Positions 1-5,312 of a DNA stretch of 5,312 bases are shown one piece after another (within the stretch, counting starts at the first letter, position 1; the number at the start of each line of letters is the position of its first letter). The notes beneath the pieces are model-generated. The model searched no databases. It was not told the DNA's origin and was given only the letters and a program-made list of their open reading frames with translations. Source of the DNA: Acidobacteriota bacterium (GTDB lineage: Bacteria > Acidobacteriota > Vicinamibacteria > Vicinamibacterales > UBA2999); the NCBI GenBank assembly GCA_020851835.1, contig JADZBZ010000079.1, positions 1 through 5,312 of the forward strand, written 5' to 3'. The position numbers and the translations under genes were made by a program.

Positions 1-650
1 AGGCCATCGTCGGCGTCGACCTGGACCAGCCGGCGGGGCCGTCCGTGCTCGCCGTCGTGGTCGAGGGTTTCGGCCGGTCCGAGCGCACCCTCGACGTCGA
101 GACGCGGCAGTTCCCCACGCGGCGGCTACGCGTAGCCCCCGCCTTCGTTAATCCGCCCGCCGCCGTGCAGGCACGTATTGCGGGCGACTCACGTCTGCTC
201 GAGCGCGTCTATGCAGCGCCTGCGGTCCAGCGGTTGTGGAGTCGCGGGTTCCGCCGTCCGGTTCCACACCCGGCCAACAGCCGCTTCGGCACCCGCAGCG
301 TGTTCAACGGCGAGCCCCGGAATCCCCACACTGGCACCGACTTCCTCAGCCCGGCCGGCACGCCGATTCGAGCGCCGCAGGCCGGCCGCGCCGTCGTGGC
401 ACGCGATCTCTACTTCAGCGGCCGGACCGTCATTCTCGACCACGGCCTGGGCGTCTTCTCTCAATTGGCGCACATGTCCCGGATCGACGTGGAGGAGGGC
501 GCGATGGTGGAATCGGGCCAGGTGGTCGGGCTGGTGGGCGCAACCGGCCGCGTGACGGGCGCGCATCTACACTGGGGGATGCGCGTCAATGGCGCTCGCG
601 TCGACCCGCTGTCGCTCGTCGAGCTTCTCCCAATGGACCACACACCATGA
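1..650 (+). CDS. M23 family (LytM-type) metallopeptidase, 5' end missing
   Basis: The reading frame is open from base 3 to the TGA at 648-650, giving 215 visible residues; the start lies upstream. A GTG at 45 is in frame, but the residues before it (AIVGVDLDQPAGPS) look like the Ig-like N-terminal domain that precedes many M23 domains, so this is a truncated gene rather than a start at 45. The catalytic domain shows the HxxxD zinc motif (HTGTD, bases 327-341), the LAHMS His (471-473), GATGRVTG and HLHW (564-575). By family knowledge the zinc ligands are the first His, the Asp and the second His of HLH; the other two His are catalytic. All are present, so an active endopeptidase on peptidoglycan cross-links in the periplasm is expected. 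It ends in an ATGA overlap with the next gene. Confidence 0.93.
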   Translation, partial: AIVGVDLDQPAGPSVLAVVVEGFGRSERTLDVETRQFPTRRLRVAPAFVNPPAAVQARIAGDSRLLERVYAAPAVQRLWSRGFRRPVPHPANSRFGTRSVFNGEPRNPHTGTDFLSPAGTPIRAPQAGRAVVARDLYFSGRTVILDHGLGVFSQLAHMSRIDVEEGAMVESGQVVGLVGATGRVTGAHLHWGMRVNGARVDPLSLVELLPMDHTP

Positions 651-2119
651 CAGAGAGACCTGACCTGGAGTTCACCGCCGCCCAGATGCACGCGATGGTC
701 GACGCGGTGGCAGGGCGGTGCATCGACCACATCGTGAACCTCCCCCCCCAGCCGATTCTCGGCGACGTCGGTGCCGAGGACTTCTGCCGCCGGATGCGCG
801 AGGACGCACCGGAGCAGGGAAGTCCGCTCGAGCCGCTCCTCGACCAGCTCTTTCGAGACTACGTGCCGCGCTCGTTCACGACGCCGGGACCCGGTTACCT
901 GGCGTACATCCCCGGCGGCGGTGTGTTTCCCGCCGCGCTGGCCGATTTCATCGCCGACGCGACGAACCGGTACACCGGCATCTGGCAGGCGGCGCCGGCC
1001 CTGGTGCAGCTCGAAGCCAATGCTCTGGACTGGCTGCGCGACTGGATGGGGTTTCCGCCCACCTCGCGTGGGCTGTTCACCACCGGCGGGTCGATGGCCA
1101 CCTTCAACGCCATCCTCTGCGCCCGCGAGCGGCATCTCGGGCCCGATCTACGGCCCGGCGTGCTCTACACCTCGGACCAGGCGCACCACAGCGTGCTGAA
1201 GGCCGCCAAACTGGCGGGCATCATGCCCGATCGCGTGCGGGCCATCCCGTGCGACGACGCGTATCGCCTGCCGGTCGCGGGGCTCGGCGACGCGATCGCC
1301 CGCGACCGCGCAGCCGGCCTGGTGCCGTTCTGCGTGGTGTCCACGGCTGGTACGACCAACACGGGGGCCGTGGATCCGCTGGCCGCCATCGCCGATCTGA
1401 CGGCATCGGAAGGGCTGTGGCACCACGTGGACGGGGCCTACGGTGCGTTCTTCCAGCTGTGCGACGACACGAAGCCGATTCTGCGCGGCCTGTCGCGCGC
1501 CGACTCGCTGACGCTCGATCCGCACAAGGGCATGTTCCTGCCCTACGGCACCGGCGCACTGCTCGTGCGCGACGGCGCGGCGCTGCGCGCGGCCCATGAG
1601 GCGACGGCTGGCTATCTGCCAGCCATGCCGCACCCTGAGGAGTTCTACGATCCGAGCCAGCATGGCCCCGACCTTTCACGCGGCTTCCCGGGCCTGCGAG
1701 TGTGGCTCACGGTGAAAATGTACGGCGCGGCGGTCTTCCGGGCGGCGGTGGCCGAGAAGCGGGCGCTGGCGCTGGAGGCCTTCCGTCGGGTGGCGGCGCT
1801 GCCCGGTATCGTCATCGACGCGCCGCCGGATCTGTCGCTCTTCGCGTTCCACGTGACGTGGCCGGGCGCGACACTCTCCGACGAGGACGTGGCGACGCGC
1901 GCGCTCATGGATCGCACGACCCGGCGCGGGCGGATCATGGTGAGCGGCGCGGCCGCGCGTGGCCGCTACCTGGGACGGGTGTGCGTGCTGAACTTCCGTA
2001 CGCACACCGCCGAGATCGACGCGTTGCTCGAGGATATGGGCGCCGCGCTGGCGGACATCAGGGAGGAGTCGGCCGCCGGACTCGAATCGCAAGGGGAGAG
2101 CCGGGAAGCGGCACGATGA
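647..2119 (+). CDS. PLP-dependent group II decarboxylase (aromatic-L-amino-acid decarboxylase-like)
   Basis: A complete gene of 490 residues, a normal length for the pyridoxal-dependent decarboxylase family (glutamate/tyrosine/aromatic amino acid decarboxylases). The start is the ATG at 647, which overlaps the stop of the peptidase gene (ATGA); the frame is open further upstream but that stretch is antiphase to the peptidase. Visible motifs in order: GYLAY (G83-Y87), TTGGSMA (145-151), AHHS (179-182, the His that stacks on the cofactor ring), STAGTTNTGAVDP (232-244), HVDGAYG (260-266, D262 binding the pyridine nitrogen) and DPHKG with K294 as the Schiff-base lysine. All are intact, so an active cytoplasmic enzyme releasing CO2 from an amino acid is expected. 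Substrate cannot be read from the sequence. No Shine-Dalgarno is evident, so translation is probably coupled to the peptidase. Confidence 0.93.
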   Translation: MTERPDLEFTAAQMHAMVDAVAGRCIDHIVNLPPQPILGDVGAEDFCRRMREDAPEQGSPLEPLLDQLFRDYVPRSFTTPGPGYLAYIPGGGVFPAALADFIADATNRYTGIWQAAPALVQLEANALDWLRDWMGFPPTSRGLFTTGGSMATFNAILCARERHLGPDLRPGVLYTSDQAHHSVLKAAKLAGIMPDRVRAIPCDDAYRLPVAGLGDAIARDRAAGLVPFCVVSTAGTTNTGAVDPLAAIADLTASEGLWHHVDGAYGAFFQLCDDTKPILRGLSRADSLTLDPHKGMFLPYGTGALLVRDGAALRAAHEATAGYLPAMPHPEEFYDPSQHGPDLSRGFPGLRVWLTVKMYGAAVFRAAVAEKRALALEAFRRVAALPGIVIDAPPDLSLFAFHVTWPGATLSDEDVATRALMDRTTRRGRIMVSGAAARGRYLGRVCVLNFRTHTAEIDALLEDMGAALADIREESAAGLESQGESREAAR

Positions 2120-2159
2120 CCTCGGCGTCGCCGCCTCTGGCCCTGTTGTCCGCTTCCCG
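2102..2159. terminator. Inverted repeat at the convergent gene junction, possible bidirectional terminator
   Basis: CGGGAAGCGG (2102-2111) and CCGCTTCCCG (2150-2159) are perfect 10-base inverted arms separated by 38 bases. The left arm lies just before the decarboxylase stop codon and the right arm just outside the DUF411 stop codon, so the repeat spans the 46-base convergent gap. There is no T-run on either side and the loop is long, so it is not a textbook intrinsic terminator. A role in ending both transcripts is inference from position. Confidence 0.35.
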
Positions 2160-2165
2160 TGGTGA

Positions 2166-2636
2166 CTAGCGGTGCTTCGCGTAGACGGTCTTCTTGCCGT
2201 CCTTCGTGAATGCGATGGTGTCGAACGGCTCCTGGTAGCCACCCTGCTCCATGCCGGGTGAGCCGACGGGCATGCCCGGCACGGCGATGCCGGCAATGGC
2301 CGGCTTCTCCCGCAGCAGGCGCTGGATGTCTGCGGCGGGCACGTGGCCCTCGACGGCATAGCCGCCCACGATGGCGGTGTGGCACGAGGCCAGGTCGTTG
2401 GTCACGCCCGCCTGCGCGGAGACGGCCTGCAACTGCGCGTCAGAGACGTCCTTGGCTTCCACCTGGAAGCCGTGCGCCTGGAGATGGGTAATCCAGGCGC
2501 CACAGCACCCTCACGTCGGGGATTTGTAGACGGTGACGGTCTGGCCGGCGCTTGCGGGCCTCTGCCCGGCGGTGGCCGCGTAGCCGAAGCCGGCGGCCAG
2601 CAGCGCGGCGCAGCCGAGTAACGAAAGTCGTGTCAT
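2166..2636 (-). CDS. DUF411 (CopG-like) periplasmic metal-binding protein, in-frame TGA at the first motif Cys: candidate selenoprotein
   Basis: The frame from the ATG at 2636 to the TAG at 2168-2166 encodes 156 residues if the TGA at 2513-2511 is read through. Residues 1-30 are a Sec signal peptide (hydrophobic core, likely cut after ASA30), followed by TVTVYKSPT (33-41), codon 42 = TGA, then GCCGAW (43-48), ASCHTAIVGGY (83-93), EGHVPAADI (96-104), VPGMPVGSPGME (119-130). These are the family's conserved blocks; homologues have SPTCGCCG, so TGA replaces the first Cys exactly and in the same frame. DUF411 proteins, including CopG of copper resistance, are thioredoxin-like periplasmic copper/redox proteins. 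Nothing else is broken: signal peptide, ribosome site and C-terminus are all intact. Either this is selenocysteine, helped by the hairpin at 2469-2506, or a one-base nonsense change (TGC to TGA). It is the last gene of the minus-strand cluster. Confidence 0.85.
2469..2506 (-). promoter_or_regulatory. SECIS-like stem-loop directly downstream of the in-frame TGA
   Basis: Read on the minus strand, the arm GCTGTG-G-CGCCTGGA (2506-2492) pairs with TCCAGGCG-CACGGC (2482-2469). This gives 8 upper and 6 lower base pairs (one of them G-U), with one bulged G at 2500 and a 9-nt loop (2491-2483). A further GGG/TCC pairing at 2510-2508 with 2467-2465 could extend it to the TGA, across a T-T mismatch. The loop begins 19 nt after the TGA, inside the usual bacterial SECIS spacing. 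Against it: the loop TTACCCATC has no G, whereas the standard bacterial model expects a G among the first loop bases. Confidence 0.45.
2511..2513 (-). other. In-frame TGA, candidate selenocysteine codon (residue 42 of DUF411 protein)
   Basis: The codons read ACG TGA GGG TGC TGT GGC on the minus strand, that is T-(TGA)-G-C-C-G. The two halves of the gene are in the same phase, so no frameshift is involved. The position equals the first Cys of the family CGCC motif, the type of site where selenocysteine replaces cysteine in known redox selenoproteins. If TGA ended translation, only 41 residues, mostly signal peptide, would be made. Confidence 0.55.
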
Positions 2637-2640
2637 CCAT

Positions 2641-2647
2641 CCTCCAA
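2641..2647 (-). promoter_or_regulatory. Shine-Dalgarno of the DUF411 gene
   Basis: TTGGAGG on the minus strand lies 4 bases before the ATG at 2636. It fixes this start over an out-of-frame ATG at 2640, which touches the SD itself. A strong ribosome site directly before the signal peptide argues that the part upstream of the TGA is still under selection for translation. Confidence 0.6.
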
Positions 2648-2652
2648 GCGTC

Positions 2653-2787
2653 CTACTCGTGCGGCTGTTGCACGATCCGCAAGCAGGGCCGCACCGCGTT
2701 CCAGCCATCAGGATACTTCTCCTTGCCCTCGGCGTCCGAGACGGCCGGCAAGATGATCGCGTCCTCCGCCGGCTTACCGATGCTCAC
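2653..2787 (-). CDS. Possible small protein (44 residues), unknown function
   Basis: A short frame with a GTG start at 2787 and a TAG at 2655-2653 fills the gap between the Gly/Ser-tail gene and the DUF411 gene. It overlaps the end of the former by 14 bases and stops 16 bases before the DUF411 start, just ahead of its Shine-Dalgarno. The product contains EDAIILPAVSDAEGK, KYPDGWN and a single Cys in RPCLRI. Third codon positions are nearly all G or C while second positions are not, which is the codon pattern of real genes in this GC-rich DNA. No clear Shine-Dalgarno precedes the GTG. The frame stays open upstream inside the Gly-rich region without another usual start, so this could instead be the remnant C-terminus of a lost gene. 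I do not recognise a family. Confidence 0.4.
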   Translation of the reverse strand: MSIGKPAEDAIILPAVSDAEGKEKYPDGWNAVRPCLRIVQQPHE

Positions 2788-4054
2788 CGCCCGGTGGGCG
2801 TGGCACGGCAGTGCGCCCGCCGCCGCCGTGGCTGCTGCCGCCAGACGCCCCGCCGCCGCTCGAGTAGCCGCCTGAAGTGACGCCGCCTGAACCGCCTGAA
2901 CCGCCCGAACCCGAATCGCCGCTACGGCCGCTCGACCCGCCCGAACGATCCACGCCGCCGCCGGCCACCCGCGCTGGTTCGGGATCCCTGGGTCGCACGC
3001 GCGTGTATCCTGCGCCGTTGACCACCCGGCCCTCCTCCGACTCGGCGGCGCCGTTCTCAGCCGGCCGGTTCAGGGCGGCCCATCCCCAGCCCGGCCCGTA
3101 GCGCGGGTCGTAGAGGCCGTAATACTGGTAGCCGAACGGCGAATACAAGGACAGCCAGCCGTACTGGCTGGCGGTCACCCACGGGTCCATGGTGCCGACC
3201 ATCGGGCCGCCACCCCAGCCCCAAGGCGCGCCGCCGCCGTAGCTCCCGTACGACGGGCTCGGGCGATCGATGACGAACTTCTCCGGGAAGCTGAGCGCCA
3301 CCATCACGTCCACGACCGTTCCCGGCACGCCGGCCTCGTCCAGTGCGATGAGCCGCTCACGGTTGAGAGGCACCTTCGTGCCGACCTCGACCAGGGCGGC
3401 CTGCACGACCTCGGCGGCGGTCTTCTGCGCCGCCTCGGTCACCTCGGCGATGGTCCAGCGCGCGAGGGGCGCGGGACTGGCCGGCGAGAGCGCGGCGCGG
3501 TTGGCCCGCGCCTGCTCGCGCGAGAGGCCGTAGCGGCGGACGCGCACACTGCGGCGGCCGCCGACGTCGGCCATCTGGACGTCCACCCACGCGGGCCCGG
3601 GCATCATGAAGCTCATCCCGGCCAGTTGGCGGTCTGGCTGGTCCACGCACGAAACCGTGCCCCGCGTGAACAACTGGCGTCCGCTGCTCGACCACTCCGC
3701 CCGCCGCGTGGCCCGGCAGTTCGCCTCTTCGGACACTTGCTCGGCGCCATCGGCGGCGATCACTTCGTCCAGCACGGTCGCGCCGTTCAACACCGTCTGC
3801 TGGGACACCGCGCCCGGCCGTTCCGTCGGCGTGACGCAGATGAGCACGTCGTCGCGGCGGTCGTTGGCCCGGGCCTGGCGCGCGGCGATGGCAAACAGGT
3901 CGGCCACCCCGTCGAGCGTGTTCTCCTGGCCGAGTTCCCAACAGCCGAGGTACGGGGACCACCTCGGGTCGACGGTCGGCGTCTGCGCGGCCGAGACCAG
4001 AGGCAGGGCGAACAACAGGACGGCGGCGGCGACCAAAGGCGTGCGTCGTGTCAT
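2774..4054 (-). CDS. Secreted protein of unknown function with Gly/Ser-rich C-terminus
   Basis: A complete 426-residue product. Residues 1-23 form a Sec signal peptide (MTRR start, hydrophobic core, LVSAA before Q24). The next part (about 30-175) holds LGCWELG and four cysteines (C38, C73, C113, C136), which could form two disulfides in the periplasm. Residues 200-260 are predicted helical and contain LNRERLIALDEAGVPGTVVD. Residues 266-325 are rich in Tyr, Trp and Gly (YGSYGGG, PWGWGGG, FGYQYYGLYDPRYGPGWGW). From about 365 to 415 the chain is almost only Gly and Ser, ending in GRTAVPRPPGGEHR. I do not recognise a named domain; secretion is well supported, the role is not. The start at 4054 is chosen for the AGGAG nine bases upstream and the signal peptide. 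It follows the beta-barrel gene by 15 bases, so the two are probably co-transcribed and may act together in the envelope. Confidence 0.85.
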   Translation of the reverse strand: MTRRTPLVAAAVLLFALPLVSAAQTPTVDPRWSPYLGCWELGQENTLDGVADLFAIAARQARANDRRDDVLICVTPTERPGAVSQQTVLNGATVLDEVIAADGAEQVSEEANCRATRRAEWSSSGRQLFTRGTVSCVDQPDRQLAGMSFMMPGPAWVDVQMADVGGRRSVRVRRYGLSREQARANRAALSPASPAPLARWTIAEVTEAAQKTAAEVVQAALVEVGTKVPLNRERLIALDEAGVPGTVVDVMVALSFPEKFVIDRPSPSYGSYGGGAPWGWGGGPMVGTMDPWVTASQYGWLSLYSPFGYQYYGLYDPRYGPGWGWAALNRPAENGAAESEEGRVVNGAGYTRVRPRDPEPARVAGGGVDRSGGSSGRSGDSGSGGSGGSGGVTSGGYSSGGGASGGSSHGGGGRTAVPRPPGGEHR

Positions 4055-4063
4055 GGTGTGCGG

Positions 4064-4068
4064 CTCCT
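4064..4068 (-). promoter_or_regulatory. Shine-Dalgarno of the Gly/Ser-tail gene
   Basis: AGGAG on the minus strand, 9 bases before the ATG at 4054. It lies within the 15-base gap after the stop of the beta-barrel gene, which supports tight operon packing and this start codon. Confidence 0.6.
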
Positions 4069-4069
4069 G

Positions 4070-4870
4070 CTAGAACACGAGGTTGATGCCGGCCGAGACC
4101 CGGAACCCCGACAGGTCGAGGGGATCGAAGTCGATGAAGTCGCCGCCGAGAGTCCCGTGCGCCCAGAGGTAACGCCCCTCGAGCGTGAACATAAGTCTCT
4201 TGTACACCTGAATGTCCACCCCGCCAAGCACATGCGCGCTCGGCGAGACGCCATCGGCGGAGAACGTGTCGGTGAAAACACCGAAATCCTGGAAGTCCAC
4301 GAAGTCACCCGACTGCTCGAACTTCCAGAACACGACCCCACCACCGGCGCCGACAAACGGCTGCACCCGCGCGGGAATCCACACGAAGCGCCCGACGCTT
4401 CGACCGCGCGGCAGGAGCAGGAGTTTCAGGCTGCCGGTGATGGCGTTCTGGCGCAGCAGAGACTGCTGTTGAATGGGGAGCAATTCGTCGTCCACGAAGT
4501 CGCGATACTCAGATGCCACCGCCTTGCTGGCCAGCTCGACGCCTCCGACGATGTCGAGACGAGGCGACAGCGTGATGGCCACGTCGGCCGCGAAGGCGGC
4601 GCCGCGAAAATCCCCCTTGTCGATGGTCAGCTGCCGCCGGACGAAGTCGAACAGGTCACTGCTCTCCGAGGGCAGGAACAGGCCGCCTCGCAGGCCAATC
4701 GCGCCTCGAGGCGGGCCGAACAGAAAATCCGCCTCCGGCAGATCCTGAGACAGGATCGGGGCACCGGGCGATACCTGCGCGTGCGCCACAGCCGGGTGCG
4801 CGGCGACAAGCATTCCCAGCAGGGCGGCCATCGCGAACCTCGCGCGGCCGGCGTGCATCCTGATGGACAT
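4070..4870 (-). CDS. Outer-membrane beta-barrel protein
   Basis: With the ATG at 4870 the product has 266 residues; an in-frame TTG at 4903 would add 11. The shorter form is preferred because it gives a normal Sec signal peptide (SIRMHAGRARF, then a hydrophobic stretch to AVAHA, cut before QVSPG). An ATG at 4858 is a second option. The mature part alternates hydrophobic and polar residues in short strands: GAIGLRGGLF, FAADVAITLS, LDIVGGVELA, VQPFVGAGGGVVFW, AHVLGGVDIQ, LMFTLEGRYLW. It ends in FRVSAGINLVF with a terminal Phe, the usual C-terminal signal for BAM-dependent insertion. This is the layout of OmpA/OmpW-size 8-stranded barrels, but a specific family or cargo cannot be named. It appears to be the first gene of the minus-strand cluster and is divergent from the permease gene. 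Confidence 0.85.
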   Translation of the reverse strand: MSIRMHAGRARFAMAALLGMLVAAHPAVAHAQVSPGAPILSQDLPEADFLFGPPRGAIGLRGGLFLPSESSDLFDFVRRQLTIDKGDFRGAAFAADVAITLSPRLDIVGGVELASKAVASEYRDFVDDELLPIQQQSLLRQNAITGSLKLLLLPRGRSVGRFVWIPARVQPFVGAGGGVVFWKFEQSGDFVDFQDFGVFTDTFSADGVSPSAHVLGGVDIQVYKRLMFTLEGRYLWAHGTLGGDFIDFDPLDLSGFRVSAGINLVF

Positions 4871-4965
4871 GGAGCTCTCGTATGGATGCGGCAGGCCTCT
4901 CAATTATGCACCCGGTGTGCGCCCCGGGGCGAAACAATGCCGGCGCGCCGCCCGTCCAATGCGCC
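4871..4965. promoter_or_regulatory. Divergent intergenic region with two GC palindromes and a weak -10-like box
   Basis: This 95-base gap must carry the promoters for the minus-strand cluster and for the plus-strand permease. CGCCCCGGGGCG (4920-4931) and CGGCGCGCCG (4941-4950) are perfect palindromes whose centres are 20 bases apart, about two helical turns. On the minus strand CATAAT (4908-4903) resembles a -10 box, but no -35 sits at a proper spacing (TTGTTT at 4937-4932 is 23 bases away). Regulator binding is inference from position; such palindromes are not rare in GC-rich DNA. Confidence 0.3.
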
Positions 4966-5312
4966 ATGGATCGCTTTCGGCAGGACCTCCGCGTGGCACT
5001 CCGGGGCCTCTCGAGAGACCGCGCGTTCAGCGTCACCACCATCGCGACGCTGGCCTTGTGCCTGGGCGCCAATATCGCCATCTTCGCCGTGGTGGACGGC
5101 GTGCTGCTCAAGCCCCTGCCTTTCGACGAATCGGATCGGCTCGTCGCCATCTACAACCAATACCCGGGCGCCGGCGTCGAGATCGCCGCCAACGGCGTGC
5201 CCGACTATTACGACCGGCTCGAGGCCTTGACCGCCCTCGACGGCCTGGCCATGTATCGGCAGACCGGCCTCACGCTGGGCGGGGACCGAGGTGCACCCGA
5301 GCGCTTGATCGG
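4966..5312 (+). CDS. MacB/ADOP-type ABC transporter permease, 3' end missing
   Basis: An open frame from the ATG at 4966 runs off the window, giving 115 residues. It opens with MDRFRQDLRVALRGLSRDRA, then a membrane segment (about 22-46, TTIATLALCLGANIAIFAVVDG), then VLLKPLPFDESDRLVAIYN and GVPDYYDRLEAL. This is the standard start of the MacB periplasmic-core permeases of the acidobacterial 'duplicated orphan permease' type, where the first helix is followed by a large periplasmic domain. Full members usually run to about 800 residues with two FtsX-like domains, so most of the gene lies outside. No strong Shine-Dalgarno is visible; an ATG at 4959 is out of frame. It is divergent from the beta-barrel gene. 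Family knowledge suggests export or signal-coupled envelope work with a separately encoded ATPase; substrate unknown. Confidence 0.88.
   Translation, partial: MDRFRQDLRVALRGLSRDRAFSVTTIATLALCLGANIAIFAVVDGVLLKPLPFDESDRLVAIYNQYPGAGVEIAANGVPDYYDRLEALTALDGLAMYRQTGLTLGGDRGAPERLI

Noticed and set aside
236..646. In-phase N-terminal extension of the decarboxylase
   Set aside because: The stretch overlaps the M23 catalytic domain in another frame and is Arg/Pro/Gly-rich without family similarity. The ATG at 647 gives the normal family length.
2166..2462. DUF411 C-terminal part as a separate gene starting at the GTG at 2462
   Set aside because: No ribosome site precedes this GTG, it would lack the signal peptide and the CC motif, and the conserved upstream residues (GCCGAW, THLQAHGF) are in the same frame directly before it.
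2511..2636. Lipoprotein signal (LLGC) in the DUF411 N-terminus
   Set aside because: The Cys is residue 9, too close to the start for a lipobox; the hydrophobic stretch continues past it, so an ordinary signal peptide is more likely.
2877..3101. Pro/Glu-rich frame on the plus strand
   Set aside because: It is the reverse complement of the Gly/Ser repeat codons of the secreted protein.
4870..4903. TTG start at 4903 for the beta-barrel gene
   Set aside because: It would place 11 extra polar residues before the signal peptide, and it overlaps the only -10-like box. The ATG at 4870 is better.
3626..5230. A 534-codon open frame on the plus strand
   Set aside because: It lies antisense to two genes with clear signal peptides and family features, is Arg/His-rich, and overlaps the permease start in another frame. 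It is a by-product of high G/C at third positions.

Overview
The window is about 5.3 kb of GC-rich DNA from a Gram-negative bacterium. The best guess is Acidobacteriota, probably the Vicinamibacteria branch. The clearest hint is the gene entering the right edge, whose N-terminus matches the MacB-like 'ADOP' orphan permeases that are abundant in that phylum. A secreted Gly/Ser-rich unknown protein and a secreted beta-barrel protein fit the same picture. The phylum assignment is inference.

Left part (1-2119, plus strand): the 3' end of a secreted M23 (LytM-type) zinc peptidase, followed with an ATGA stop/start overlap by a complete 490-residue PLP-dependent group II decarboxylase. Their coupling looks translational; no shared pathway is evident.

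Middle part (2166-4870, minus strand): a co-directional cluster that converges on the decarboxylase. In order of transcription it holds a secreted outer-membrane beta-barrel protein (4870-4070), a secreted Gly/Ser-tailed protein of unknown function (4054-2774), a possible 44-residue small protein overlapping that gene's end (2787-2653), and a periplasmic DUF411/CopG-like metal-binding protein (2636-2166). The gaps are small (15 and 16 bases) or overlapping, so one transcript is likely.

Most notable point: the DUF411 gene is intact except for one in-frame TGA (2513-2511). It sits exactly where the family has the first Cys of its CGCC metal/redox motif, giving SPT-(TGA)-GCCG. Directly downstream the RNA can form a 14-bp stem with one bulged G and a 9-nt loop, placed like a bacterial SECIS element. 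The simplest reading with biology in it is a selenocysteine version of DUF411 (U42-G-C-C). A plain nonsense mutation or a base error is the main alternative, and the hairpin loop lacks the G expected by the classical SECIS model.

Right part (4871-5312): a 95-base divergent intergenic region with two GC palindromes, then the first 115 codons of an ADOP/MacB-type permease on the plus strand. No tRNA, rRNA, CRISPR array or insertion sequence was seen.
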